From: DASRJJ01 sp050730855
Lineage (GTDB): Bacteria > Patescibacteriota > Saccharimonadia > Saccharimonadales > UBA4665
Length of the DNA: 64,000 bases
Assembly: GCA_050730855.1 (NCBI GenBank)
Contig: JBOHNU010000003.1
Location: 35,325-99,324, forward strand
Direction: 5' to 3'
The translations under genes and the position numbers were made by a program. Each line of letters begins with the position of its first letter. Within the stretch, counting starts at the first letter, position 1. The notes under the pieces were generated by a model that worked only from the letters and a program-made list of their open reading frames with translations, did no database searches and was not told the DNA's origin. Shown here one piece after another: positions 30,948 through 40,494 of the stretch.

Positions 30948-32492
30948 TCAGATAGTCGCGGCCGCGAAGAACGCGATCAGCAAAATGCCGACCGCTAACC
31001 ATAGCCACGGGCTGGTAACTGCAACCAAGACCGGATGGGGTTTTGGTGGAGTGAGCAGATGCCCGGCGTCCTGGATGGGCGGCAATACCGGGCTGCCGGT
31101 AACCGGGTCGTAGCCCCCAGCCGTTTGGCCGGGTGAGCCGGGCAGTACCGAGCCGCCGGCGCTGGCTTGACCCAGGCCGCCAGGCGCAAACCGGGCGTCA
31201 TGCACGCCAAACGGCGACGGCATCCGCTCGCGGGCGAGGTCGCGCTGGTATTCTTCGCCGTAATGTATGGCATTTTGTACTACGCGGTTGTGTTCATCAA
31301 ACACTACGGCGTAGCCGCCAGCGCTGCGCTCCAGGCGCTGGCCGGGCTGCAGCACTATTTCGTCGCCGTTCTCGCCAATAATTTTCGGTTCTTCGGCGGT
31401 CGGCGGCAAGACTCTCTCGCCGGTTTGCGCGTAGCGTGTGCCCGGCGTACGTTCCTGCTGGAACGAGGCGGCTGCAGGCCGAGTGAACTGCTCTATTTGC
31501 CGGTTTTGTTCGGCTATGCGCGCCTGTGCTTCATGCTGCTGGTAGGTAAGGCTGGTTATTTCCGCCTGTTGCTGATTGGCCGTTGCCTGCAAGCCGCCCA
31601 CTTGTTCGCGGAGCTTCTTCGCCGGTCGGCGACCGAGGTACCAGGCCAGCGCTACCAGCATAATCGTCCGAGCTGCCATTTTGCGGCGCATGTCCTCTTG
31701 CATGTTCTCAACCGAACGGCGCGTGGCGTATTCCGCTGGCTGCGGATGGTAGGTGTTGTAGGCCTGGCGTGGCGGCTCGTAATTGCCTCCGCCACCTTCC
31801 CAGCCTTCCGGTTCTGAATAGCTCGGGGTGGGGCGCTCGGGAGGCGGAGGCGGCGGAGTTCCCTCGCCAGCTGCGGTGTTGGGCGTGGCAGTTGAGGGGT
31901 ACTCGGTCTGCGCAGACTGCGGATGGTGCGCGGCTTCGGGCGGCGGCTGTGGAGTCCGTGGCAGTTCTGCGTGACTAGGGACGGCCGAAAACTGTTGTTC
32001 GGCCAGCTGATCAAACGAAGGATAAGGCTCTCGGATGGGTTCGGAGCTGGCCGGGCGGGGCTCTTGCGGTGCGGCGGCCAACTCTGCCGCCAGAGTTGAT
32101 GCGGCGGTCTCTGTGTCAATACGTTCGCCTACCGGCAGTGGAGCTCTTACCGGCGGCCGGGGTTGTGGGCGAGGGGTTGCTTGCGGTTCACCTTCTTCTT
32201 CGTCGTCGTCATCCTCACTAATCTCCGGCAGGGCGGATTGCTGGGCACGCGCCTGCTCGGCAGCCAAAGCAACCGGCGGCAGCACTTGCTCGGGCATAAA
32301 ACTGCCGGGAGTTATTTCTTGCGCTACCTCTGTTGCGCTGCGGTCGCGTTCCTGCCGGTTAAAAATTATGCCGTTAAGAAGCGGTGGCCGTTCGGGCTGC
32401 ACGACCGGAGCGGGCTTGGGCGCTTCGCGCGACGCATCAGTGCCCTCGGCCTCTTCCGAGTCAGACCACTTGTTGGGACCTTTAAGCTCCAT
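30948..32492 (-). CDS. Proline-rich cell-envelope protein with coiled coil
   Basis: A 514-aa protein of low complexity: an acidic/Pro-rich first half (runs of PPPPPPERP and EDDDDEEE), a possible short hydrophobic helix near residues 283-297, a coiled coil (about residues 300-350, rich in Gln/Glu), a Gly-rich region and a C-terminal TM helix (about residues 492-512). No catalytic motif is seen. A C-terminal membrane anchor with a long cytoplasmic part suggests a scaffold or an envelope organiser, which is inference. Base composition is similar to the neighbours. Confidence 0.55.
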   Translation of the reverse strand: MELKGPNKWSDSEEAEGTDASREAPKPAPVVQPERPPLLNGIIFNRQERDRSATEVAQEITPGSFMPEQVLPPVALAAEQARAQQSALPEISEDDDDEEEGEPQATPRPQPRPPVRAPLPVGERIDTETAASTLAAELAAAPQEPRPASSEPIREPYPSFDQLAEQQFSAVPSHAELPRTPQPPPEAAHHPQSAQTEYPSTATPNTAAGEGTPPPPPPERPTPSYSEPEGWEGGGGNYEPPRQAYNTYHPQPAEYATRRSVENMQEDMRRKMAARTIMLVALAWYLGRRPAKKLREQVGGLQATANQQQAEITSLTYQQHEAQARIAEQNRQIEQFTRPAAASFQQERTPGTRYAQTGERVLPPTAEEPKIIGENGDEIVLQPGQRLERSAGGYAVVFDEHNRVVQNAIHYGEEYQRDLARERMPSPFGVHDARFAPGGLGQASAGGSVLPGSPGQTAGGYDPVTGSPVLPPIQDAGHLLTPPKPHPVLVAVTSPWLWLAVGILLIAFFAAATI

Positions 32493-32573
32493 AATTAATG
32501 TATCCTATAATCAACCTTATTATAGCAGCGCTTCCGAGGTGCCGGAAAAAGTGAGTGTGGGTCAGAGCCAAGA

Positions 32574-32906
32574 TTACCGGTTGTCGCCCTGGCCTTTGGT
32601 TACACCGCGCGCCTTGCGGCTGGCTAGTTTCTCCAGATTCTGCTTCATAATGCTGTCGAACGACAAGCCCAAGCTATTTGCCATAACGGCTACGTACCAC
32701 ACAACGTCGGCCAACTCTTTGCTCAGCTCGTGCACGTCATCTGGGGTGATCTTACCGCCTCTGTAGGCCACCAGCTTCTTCCACTTTTCCACTACTTCGC
32801 CAGCTTCGCCGGCAACGCCCATTGCCCAGATGGTTTTGTCCATCAGCGGGTCGGGGTTGGGTATGGCGGTAGTCAGAGCTTGTTTTTGGTAGTCGTCGAA
32901 TGTCAT
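32574..32906 (-). CDS. MazG-like nucleotide pyrophosphohydrolase
   Basis: A 110-aa all-alpha protein with the MazG-like metal motif GEAGEVVEKWKK followed by ELSKELADVVWYVA, i.e. E-x-x-E plus E-x-x-D. These enzymes hydrolyse (d)NTPs to NMP and pyrophosphate, cleaning the nucleotide pool. Its ATG overlaps the TGA of the Sua5 gene (ATGA at 32903-32906), so they are coupled. Confidence 0.88.
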   Translation of the reverse strand: MTFDDYQKQALTTAIPNPDPLMDKTIWAMGVAGEAGEVVEKWKKLVAYRGGKITPDDVHELSKELADVVWYVAVMANSLGLSFDSIMKQNLEKLASRKARGVTKGQGDNR

Positions 32907-33496
32907 TTGGAAATCTCCCCTTTGCTGTTGATTGTAACAGCTCCGGGGCGGAGTACGCGAAGCTGTCCGTACTGGTAGCGCACCACAGTTGACGGTGGCC
33001 GGTGACCGAGGTCGCCGCTGTCAACATAAAAGGCGACATTGTCACCGAAGTACTTTTGGGCTTCCGCGATGTTGCGCGCCGGTTTTTCGCCCGGCAAGTT
33101 GGCGCTGGTGCTAAGCAGCGGGCCGGTTTGGCGGAGCAGCCGCGCAAGCACGTGGTTATCGGGAATCCGCACCGCTACGTCGCCTTTCCCCTGATCGAGA
33201 TACGAGAGATCCGCGGCTTCGGGTAAGACCACGCTAATAGGGTTAGGCCAAACATGTCCGATTTGATGCAGTGCGTCCGGCGAGATGCCCAGCTCAATAA
33301 GCTGCTCAACAGAGTCTGACAGGATTGTACCGGGCTTTCCTTCGCGCCGCTTGGCCTGGTACAGCCTGGCCACGGCGTCCCTGTCGGCAGCTCTCGCCAC
33401 CAAGCCGTAAATGGTGTCCGTAGGGACAACACCTAATTCCCCGCGCTGCAACAGCCGTATAACCTGCGGTTCGTTAAGAGAATCAAAAACAATCAT
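32903..33496 (-). CDS. L-threonylcarbamoyladenylate synthase (Sua5/YrdC)
   Basis: A 197-aa YrdC domain: GELGVVPTDTIYGLVARA, IYGL-type motif, LYQAKRREGKPGTIL, and LLRQTGPLLSTSANLPGEKPA with the nucleotide-binding SANxxGEP-like site. It makes threonylcarbamoyl-AMP from Thr, bicarbonate and ATP for the universal t6A37 of ANN-decoding tRNAs. The length matches the TsaC/YrdC single-domain type. Co-translated with MazG-like by overlap. Confidence 0.92.
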   Translation of the reverse strand: MIVFDSLNEPQVIRLLQRGELGVVPTDTIYGLVARAADRDAVARLYQAKRREGKPGTILSDSVEQLIELGISPDALHQIGHVWPNPISVVLPEAADLSYLDQGKGDVAVRIPDNHVLARLLRQTGPLLSTSANLPGEKPARNIAEAQKYFGDNVAFYVDSGDLGHRPPSTVVRYQYGQLRVLRPGAVTINSKGEISK

Positions 33497-33504
33497 AGGG
33501 GTCT

Positions 33505-33792
33505 TTAGGCTGTTTGCGAGGTTGCGTATACCACAACGGCGGCGGCGGAAAGCAGCATCATTGCTAGCACAGCAATGGTAATAACTCCTACCGGCGCGCC
33601 GGAACGGGGTGGGGCTGGTTGCGGACGTGGGTTAGCGGCTTTTACAGGAGCGGCTGGCAGTTGCTGCGGCGCCTTGGGCGGTTCGGCACTTAACGGCGCC
33701 GGACGAACCGGAAGCGCATCCCGCACCGGGGAAGCTGGAGGGCGGGGAGCCGAAACATCCATAACTGGCCTTTGTGTTCCACTTGGGTTCAT
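33505..33792 (-). CDS. Small Pro-rich membrane-anchored protein
   Basis: A 95-aa protein with a Pro/Ala-rich 68-residue N-terminal part and one C-terminal TM helix (about residues 69-90, GVITIAVLAMMLLSAAAVVVY). It starts with a GAGGAT ribosome site and lies 8 nt before the Sua5 gene. It resembles a reduced form of the Pro-rich protein at 30948 in layout only. Function unknown. Confidence 0.6.
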   Translation of the reverse strand: MNPSGTQRPVMDVSAPRPPASPVRDALPVRPAPLSAEPPKAPQQLPAAPVKAANPRPQPAPPRSGAPVGVITIAVLAMMLLSAAAVVVYATSQTA

Positions 33793-33880
33793 AATCCTCA
33801 GTTAATAATAGCACATCCTGGGCAACGAGCATGCATGTTCCGCTTGAATAACGAGACCCCCCTCGGGAGTTTGGCGGGTG

Positions 33881-35665
33881 CTAGAATGCCGGGTTGATGC
33901 CGTAGGTGCCAGTGGTGTTGGTTAGTTTGCGCGGCGTGCCGCCCTGGGCGCCCATCACATAATCGGCGATTTCCTGGCCGTTAGCCACTCTAAAAACTAC
34001 GGCCGTGTCGGTTAGCCAGCGCACCGGGTAGGCCAGGCCGTTTTGGGTGTGCGGGCTGGTGCTTTTGGCGGCCGCCACATCGTAAATCTGAAGCGCCTGT
34101 TTGTCGACCCACACCGCTTGCTTGCCCGGCTGGTTGGTAACAAATATGTGGCTGGCGTAACTGCTTGGCTCGCCTATACTTGTGGCCGAGCCGTTTTGCA
34201 AATTGACCTTGTACCAACCGGCTGGTGTTTGCAGGGTGAGCTCTTCGTAGGAGGTGCGGTAGGTCGCCCACACTTCTTTATCTACCACGGCTGACTTGCC
34301 GCTGCCGTCGGCTTGTATACGGTAGTACTGCGCATCGTCGGTAAAGTACACAGCGCCAAGCGCACTGGCGGCGGAGCGGATTTGGTTGGCGCTGGCCAGC
34401 TGTGCGCGGCTGTTGGTTTTGTAGTCGTAGCTGCTGATACGGTTCCGGTCGGCCGCGTCGGTGGCAACGTTGGCCACCATGTGGTACACAATCCGGTTGC
34501 CGACCCAATCCATAAGTTGGATTTGTTCGCCGCGGTCAAGCACTACAAAATCGCCGGTTGCAACGTTAACCAAACTTAACGTGTTAAGTAATCGGCCATC
34601 CGTTGTGCGTTGGTCGTCGCGGGTGGAAACAAGCGCCGCGCGTTCGCCGTCGGGGCTGACCGCCAAACCGATGTTGCCGGTTTCCAGCCCTGTCCCCGCC
34701 AGAATAACCTTTTTGTTCTTGCCGTCGGCATCTATGGTGTACAGATCGTACTTGCCGCTCTCCTTGCTTACAAACACTTCTTTGGCGCTTGGCACCAGCA
34801 CCAGGTCGTTCGTTACCTCAACCTTCAGCGTAAACTGGTCGCTGCGGTAGCCGGGCGCGCTGACGGTTGTGGCAGCATCGCTGCCGTCGGATTTGTCCAA
34901 TGTTAAGACGATTTTGCCGGCGGCGTCCGAGCGGGCGGCGGCGGTGCCGCTTGTGGCTTCGGCGCCCTCAATCGGCTGGCCGGACAAAAGGTCGCGCACC
35001 ACCATGGTGTACTGAGCGCCCACGGCGTCGAGTTCGAACGTACCGAGCGGGTTGCTGCCCAACCCCAGCACAACCTGTTTTTCGAGCGAGGCAAACGCTA
35101 TGCGCTCTAGCTTCAACGTGTTAGGACCGAGTTTAATCTTTTCTACCATCGCCTTGCCGTCACTGTCGGTTTGGGACTGCGCGCCCCCAATGGTTACAGT
35201 AACATTCTTAAGGGGCTGGCCGGTTGTACCGTCCTTTACCTCTACCGAGGCACTGACGCGCACGCCGCCGGCGTTTAAGATCCAGTAGCGCGTGGAGGGA
35301 TAGGCCATAAGCCCGGCCACGGCCAGCAAAACCACGGCCAGCGCCCACCGCAGCCAGGCACGGCGCCACCAGCTTTTTTTACCGGTCGGCTTAACTTTTT
35401 CGGTTTTAGCATCCTGTGCATCCAGCAACTCGTCGCTTTCGCTCCTGATGATATCCTCTACCGCCTCGTCGGTTTGCGTGTCATCCAGATTTGTGTCGGC
35501 CTCGCTCGCTGGTTCGGATTGCTTTTCTGAGCCACTCGGTTCTTCTTTATCGGGCTTTTCCGGGGCATCTTCTTTGCCCAAGTGCTTTTCGTGAAGGTCT
35601 TTTGGAACCTCCGGAGCACCGGTTACTTTTTTCTCTTTTTCTAGTTTGTCAGATTTTTCCGCCAT
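33881..35665 (-). CDS. Membrane-anchored protein with Ig-like domain and WD40-like propeller
   Basis: A 594-aa protein with an acidic/Lys-rich cytoplasmic N-terminus, one TM helix (about residues 108-128), a carboxypeptidase-regulatory-like or PEGA-like domain (SASVEVKDGTTGQPLKNVTV, then VVRDLLSGQPIEGAEAT) and a TolB-like propeller (KYDLYTIDADGKNKKVIL, IGLAVSPDGERAALVSTRDD). The C-terminal half should be outside the cell. The start at 35665 has TACACT 6 nt upstream, overlapping the -10 of the divergent AlkA-like gene. It may act in adhesion or envelope sensing. Confidence 0.7.
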   Translation of the reverse strand: MAEKSDKLEKEKKVTGAPEVPKDLHEKHLGKEDAPEKPDKEEPSGSEKQSEPASEADTNLDDTQTDEAVEDIIRSESDELLDAQDAKTEKVKPTGKKSWWRRAWLRWALAVVLLAVAGLMAYPSTRYWILNAGGVRVSASVEVKDGTTGQPLKNVTVTIGGAQSQTDSDGKAMVEKIKLGPNTLKLERIAFASLEKQVVLGLGSNPLGTFELDAVGAQYTMVVRDLLSGQPIEGAEATSGTAAARSDAAGKIVLTLDKSDGSDAATTVSAPGYRSDQFTLKVEVTNDLVLVPSAKEVFVSKESGKYDLYTIDADGKNKKVILAGTGLETGNIGLAVSPDGERAALVSTRDDQRTTDGRLLNTLSLVNVATGDFVVLDRGEQIQLMDWVGNRIVYHMVANVATDAADRNRISSYDYKTNSRAQLASANQIRSAASALGAVYFTDDAQYYRIQADGSGKSAVVDKEVWATYRTSYEELTLQTPAGWYKVNLQNGSATSIGEPSSYASHIFVTNQPGKQAVWVDKQALQIYDVAAAKSTSPHTQNGLAYPVRWLTDTAVVFRVANGQEIADYVMGAQGGTPRKLTNTTGTYGINPAF

Positions 35666-35671
35666 ACCTAT

Positions 35672-35681
35672 AGTGTACAAT
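35672..35681. promoter_or_regulatory. Overlapping divergent -10 boxes
   Basis: Minus -10 TACACT (35672-35677) and plus -10 TACAAT (35676-35681) share two bases. The start codons lie 6 and 7 nt beyond them, with 23 bp between the two genes. RNA polymerase cannot occupy both at once. Confidence 0.65.
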
Positions 35682-35688
35682 ATAATCC

Positions 35689-36315
35689 ATGGTTATAAAT
35701 GCGCATGTTGCGCAGCAAGCGGCCGATTACCTGGCCAAGGCCGACCCGGTGCTGGCGCCGGTCATTAAAACACACGGCCTATGCACCATGCGGCCACACA
35801 ATAACTACTACCAGGAATTGGTGGAGAGCATTATCGGCCAGCAGCTGAGCGTAAAGGCTGGCGCCAGCATCATGAAAAAGTTCGTCGCGCTATTTGGCGA
35901 TAGCTTTCCCGAGCCGTCGGCAATCCTCGCCAAAGATGCCGACGAGCTGCGCACCGCGGGCCTCAGCCGCGCCAAAGCCACCTACGTACGCGATCTTGCG
36001 CAACGCGTCGTAGACGGCAAAGTGAAATTTGACCACCTAGACACGCTTACTAACGAGCAAGTTATCCAGGAGCTGGTTGCCGTAAAAGGCATCGGCGAAT
36101 GGACCGTGCACATGTTTTTAATGTTCTGTATGGGTCGCACGGACGTGCTGGCCACAGGCGACCTGGGCATTAAAAACGGCATTTGGAAACTATATGGGTT
36201 TCACCACCAACCCTCACCGCAAGAGGTAAAGGAGATCGCCGAAAAACACAACTGGCACCCATACGAGTCAATCGCATGCTGGTACATCTGGCAGTCGTTA
36301 GACAACGCCCCCTAG
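35689..36315 (+). CDS. DNA-3-methyladenine glycosylase (AlkA-like, HhH-GPD)
   Basis: A 208-aa helix-hairpin-helix glycosylase: ELVESIIGQQLSVKAGASIM, GLSRAKATYVRDLA, VAVKGIGEWTVHMFLMF (the hairpin), and the catalytic Asp in VLATGDLGIKNG. It removes alkylated bases in base-excision repair. The iron-sulfur cluster found in EndoIII/MutY is absent. A TACAAT box lies 7 nt before the ATG (leaderless). Confidence 0.9.
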   Translation: MVINAHVAQQAADYLAKADPVLAPVIKTHGLCTMRPHNNYYQELVESIIGQQLSVKAGASIMKKFVALFGDSFPEPSAILAKDADELRTAGLSRAKATYVRDLAQRVVDGKVKFDHLDTLTNEQVIQELVAVKGIGEWTVHMFLMFCMGRTDVLATGDLGIKNGIWKLYGFHHQPSPQEVKEIAEKHNWHPYESIACWYIWQSLDNAP

Positions 36316-36318
36316 AAA

Positions 36319-37008
36319 CTAGGCGAACCGAACGCCAACCCAATCGAGGGTATTAGACACAAAATTGGCGACGCGGTCTATTAATCCCTCTTTTCCTCTT
36401 TGACGGCCGTCTGCGCGATGACCCGGCACTTCTGCGGTTCGCGCGTTAACAGTAGGAACCTGGGTAGCTATTTTTACTACAGGAATAACGACTGTGTCGG
36501 TCTCCTCTAAAAAAGTTGCTTGTCGAGCAGCTTCGCGGGTGGCAAGCCGTGCAGCTTGCTGGGCAAGCCTGGCATTTTCCCGTTCGGTGTGTTCGACAGC
36601 TGCTATTTCTTGGGAAAGACCTAGTAAATGATAGGCCTCCTGCCTGATAGTATCGTGCGCACCTTCCGTGCCGCTGGTTCCGTCAAACAAGTCCTGGTAA
36701 CCCTCCGGTATACCGCCCTGCGCAATCGCATATAATGCGGTTTGACCTTTTTCGTCTTGACGCCAATAGTCACGACTACCCCGATCAGCCATCTGTTGAT
36801 ACTCAACACTAGTGATAGCACGCTCACCGTTACTATAGATCGGAGGGATCCCAGCATGTTTACTCATTGCTGACCAGCGAGGCGTAAATCCACTCGCGTA
36901 ATCACTAAGTGCATCGATTTCGAATACACCGGCCGGCAAATCACCAGTGGCGATAGCTATTAAACGCTCTGTTGATACTACACCTGATTCTAGTTGTTCT
37001 ACAGACAT
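36319..37008 (-). CDS. Hypothetical soluble protein
   Basis: A 229-aa protein that I do not recognise. It is soluble, with a coiled-coil stretch rich in Ala/Arg/Glu (about residues 135-168) and no signal peptide. A GGGAG ribosome site lies 6 nt before the start, and the gene ends close to the AlkA-like gene (convergent, 3 nt apart). The N-terminal part (ITSVEYQQMADRGSRDYW) has no known motif. Confidence 0.55.
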   Translation of the reverse strand: MSVEQLESGVVSTERLIAIATGDLPAGVFEIDALSDYASGFTPRWSAMSKHAGIPPIYSNGERAITSVEYQQMADRGSRDYWRQDEKGQTALYAIAQGGIPEGYQDLFDGTSGTEGAHDTIRQEAYHLLGLSQEIAAVEHTERENARLAQQAARLATREAARQATFLEETDTVVIPVVKIATQVPTVNARTAEVPGHRADGRQRGKEGLIDRVANFVSNTLDWVGVRFA

Positions 37009-37076
37009 AACCCACTCCCGATTATTACTGGATAAATTCTGCCTATATTATCACATAAAATCGATTATGTCTAGAC

Positions 37077-38387
<1,311 letters not shown>

Positions 38388-38424
38388 AAAGTTCTCCTTT
38401 GGTTATCAATCGGCTGGATGGTCG

Positions 38425-38496
38425 TTAACACGAGCTATTTGCGCCTGCAAAAATAGCCGCCGACCGGAGATTCATGTTATCCAAACCAGTTTTCAT
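38425..38496 (-). CDS. 23-aa upstream ORF (leader peptide) of aspS
   Basis: An ATG at 38496 lies 7 nt from a TAAAAT -10 box, so the aspS transcript would begin at this codon. The ORF reads MKTGLDNMNLRSAA... and ends NSSC; Asp-6 and Asn-7 are adjacent, and Asn recurs at 9 and 20. A hairpin, GCTATTT/AAATAGC, spans its second half. The aspS ATG is 38 nt after its stop. Asp/Asn codons in a leader of an AspRS that may charge tRNA-Asn suggest an attenuation peptide. Confidence 0.45.
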   Translation of the reverse strand: MKTGLDNMNLRSAAIFAGANSSC

Positions 38497-38501
38497 TGTG
38501 G

Positions 38502-39569
38502 TTATTTTACCACCTCTGTTGATTCGAGGGAAGGATCCGGTTGCTCGGGCTGTTCATCGATGATTGGCTCTTCGGCAGGTTGGAGTTGGGGCGTAAAGGC
38601 CGCTACGGCGGCGCGGTCTTCGAAGGCGTCGAACTGTTCCTCGGCCTCGCCCATAAGCTGCGTCAGCAAATGCTGCAGGGTGATAACTCCCACCGCTTCC
38701 TCGAACGCATTCACGACCACCACCATAAACTGGCCGGTGGTTTTAAAAGCGTGCAATACCTGGCGCAGGCTAAAATCCTCATGTACAAAGCAGACGTTGG
38801 AGTGCATCAGGTCAGCAACTTTACCGCCGGCGCGAGCATGTACGGCGTCGCGCAGAAACAGCGTGCCTACGATGTGCTCCGGCTTGCCATCGTACACCAA
38901 AAAGCTGCGTTGGCCGCTATTGTGGAGCTCGCCCAGCAAGATGGGGCCGATGGAATCTTCTTTGTTTACCAGTTTCACTTTCGCCCAGGGCAGCACCGCG
39001 TCGGCGGCGGTAAAGTCGTCGAACTTTGCGGCGCGCTCCACCAGCTCCAGCTCGGCCACCGAAATTCGGTTATCCATCTGTTCTTTTTGCTGTTTTAGCA
39101 GGGCGATGAGGTCGGACTTTTCATACAGGCCGCTGTGCGGTTCGTGACGGCGCAGTGTGCCGATCAGCTTGGCCACGGCGTGCAGCGGCGGGTGTGCGTA
39201 CTGCATGGCCTTGTGCAGCACCGGTGCCAGCGTCACCGCCAGTTTGGCGCTATTTACGGTAAGGCGTACCGACTGCAGCCACACCACGCCAGCCAGCACA
39301 GCCACTACCGCGCCAAACAACATCCAGGTACTTAGCGTACCAATCAGAAGTAGCAACCCCCCGGCGGTACTCAAGCCAAAAACGCCCCACAAAAACAGCC
39401 GCATGCTGGCGCCGTAAGCCACTGGCCGGTACAAAGCCTCCGCCAAGTGGTCACTCCGCGCAGCCAAGCGTTTTAACTCCTTAGCAGGCACGCAGCTGTA
39501 AAACCGCTGTAATGCCAGTGCCAGCAATCCTAAAAACAGTAATAACGTTCCGAGTATACTTATAACCAT
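38502..39569 (-). CDS. CBS-domain membrane protein (CNNM/hemolysin-like)
   Basis: A 355-aa protein with an N-terminal membrane region (about residues 3-20, 58-80 and 84-102), then a cytoplasmic part with two CBS-like motifs (VAELELVERAAKFDDFTAADAV; SFLVYDGKPEHIVGTLFLRDAV; FMVVVVNAFEEAVGVITLQHLL), and an acidic tail. It is like the DUF21-CBS family (Mg2+ transport or sensing), though the membrane part looks shortened. TACAAT lies 6 nt before the ATG and overlaps the divergent promoter of the DsbA-like gene. Confidence 0.78.
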   Translation of the reverse strand: MVISILGTLLLFLGLLALALQRFYSCVPAKELKRLAARSDHLAEALYRPVAYGASMRLFLWGVFGLSTAGGLLLLIGTLSTWMLFGAVVAVLAGVVWLQSVRLTVNSAKLAVTLAPVLHKAMQYAHPPLHAVAKLIGTLRRHEPHSGLYEKSDLIALLKQQKEQMDNRISVAELELVERAAKFDDFTAADAVLPWAKVKLVNKEDSIGPILLGELHNSGQRSFLVYDGKPEHIVGTLFLRDAVHARAGGKVADLMHSNVCFVHEDFSLRQVLHAFKTTGQFMVVVVNAFEEAVGVITLQHLLTQLMGEAEEQFDAFEDRAAVAAFTPQLQPAEEPIIDEQPEQPDPSLESTEVVK

Positions 39570-39575
39570 AGACTC

Positions 39576-39585
39576 ATTGTATAAT
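39576..39585. promoter_or_regulatory. Overlapping divergent -10 boxes
   Basis: Minus -10 TACAAT (39576-39581) and plus -10 TATAAT (39580-39585) share two bases. Start codons follow after 6 and 7 nt. The gap between the genes is 23 bp, the same as at 35665/35689. Confidence 0.65.
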
Positions 39586-39592
39586 ACTATGC

Positions 39593-40228
39593 ATGAGCAA
39601 AGGTTTTTGGATTATCATCGCGGCAATTGTAGTTATTTTTAGTGGGATTTTACTATTTAAGGGCGACAAGACCGATGCGCCGGATAGCAGCTTGGCGGCC
39701 AGCAACCATGTTGTCGGCGAAAACACCAAAGGTGTGTTGCTTATAGAGTACGGCGACTACGAGTGCTCCTTCTGCGGCCAGTACTACCCCATTGTTAAGC
39801 AGGTAATCGATAAATACCAAAACGATATAGCCTTCCAGTTCCGCAACCTGCCGCTGCAGCAAAACCACAAAAACGCCTTTGTGGCGGCGCGCGCCGCCGA
39901 AGCCGCTGCACTGCAAGGTAAGTTTTGGGAAATGCACGACCTACTGTTCCAAAACCAGTCCGCCTGGGCGCAGGCCAGCAACGCTCAGCCGGTTTTTGAG
40001 CAATACGCCGCGCAGCTCGGCCTGGATATAGAGAAGTTCAAGGCGGACTTTGCCAGCCCGGCAGTAAACGACACAATTAACGCCGACATCGCCGAGTTTA
40101 GAAAAACCGGCGCGCCGATGAAAACCCCGACTTTCTTTTTAAACGGCAATGTCATAGAGCCACGGAGCGTAGAAGAGTTCAGCCAGCTCATAGACGACGA
40201 AATCGCCAAGCAACAAAGCCAGGAATAG
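39593..40228 (+). CDS. DsbA-like thiol-disulfide oxidoreductase, membrane-anchored
   Basis: A 211-aa protein with an N-terminal TM helix (about residues 5-22, signal-anchor) and a DsbA/BdbD-like thioredoxin fold: LIEYGDYECSFCGQYYPIV with CSFC as the active CXXC, a helical insertion, and MKTPTFFLNG with the cis-proline. It probably forms or shuffles disulfides outside the cytoplasm; several cysteine-bearing exported proteins are in the window (for example 60298-63159). TATAAT lies 7 nt before the ATG (leaderless). Confidence 0.9.
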   Translation: MSKGFWIIIAAIVVIFSGILLFKGDKTDAPDSSLAASNHVVGENTKGVLLIEYGDYECSFCGQYYPIVKQVIDKYQNDIAFQFRNLPLQQNHKNAFVAARAAEAAALQGKFWEMHDLLFQNQSAWAQASNAQPVFEQYAAQLGLDIEKFKADFASPAVNDTINADIAEFRKTGAPMKTPTFFLNGNVIEPRSVEEFSQLIDDEIAKQQSQE

Positions 40229-40278
40229 CCAGTCTACCTCGTACGTACAGATGTCAAATCTATACGTGCAGATGCAAA

Positions 40279-40395
40279 CTAATAACTCAAAAATTCGCGC
40301 CATTCCGGCCGGCGGACAGTTACTTCCACGCGCGCCGGTTTGGAACGGATAACTTTTATTTTTACTGACATATTTGTTTTTGGGAGCGAAAACAC
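40279..40395 (-). CDS. 38-aa small basic protein
   Basis: The ORF starts at a GTG (40395) with a GGAGG ribosome site 6 nt upstream and reads MFSLPKTNMSVKIKVIRSK... to WREFLSY. Its start codon lies inside a hairpin (GGGAG/CTCCC). A promoter is seen at 40466-40494. The amino acids are strongly basic in the middle. No family is recognised, but the ribosome site and promoter make a real gene plausible. Confidence 0.45.
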   Translation of the reverse strand: MFSLPKTNMSVKIKVIRSKPARVEVTVRRPEWREFLSY

Positions 40396-40465
40396 TCCCA
40401 ACCTCCACTTAATTTTTGTTTCACACTTTTTGTCTCTGACGCTTTGACACGCAAGGATACAGTTA

Positions 40466-40494
40466 AGCCTACCAGTGTGGAACCAGTGTGTCAA
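40466..40494 (-). promoter_or_regulatory. Promoter with two direct repeats (possible operator)
   Basis: TTGACA (40489-40494), 17-bp spacer, TAGGCT (40466-40471) on the minus strand. Within the spacer the 9-mer CACACTGGT occurs twice, 11 bp apart, i.e. about one helical turn. It overlaps the stop codon of the zinc-ribbon gene and would feed the 38-aa gene. Confidence 0.45.

Noticed and set aside
40377..40395. The GGGAG/CTCCC hairpin as a terminator
   Set aside because: No T-tract follows on either strand and it contains the start codon of a small ORF with a good ribosome site.
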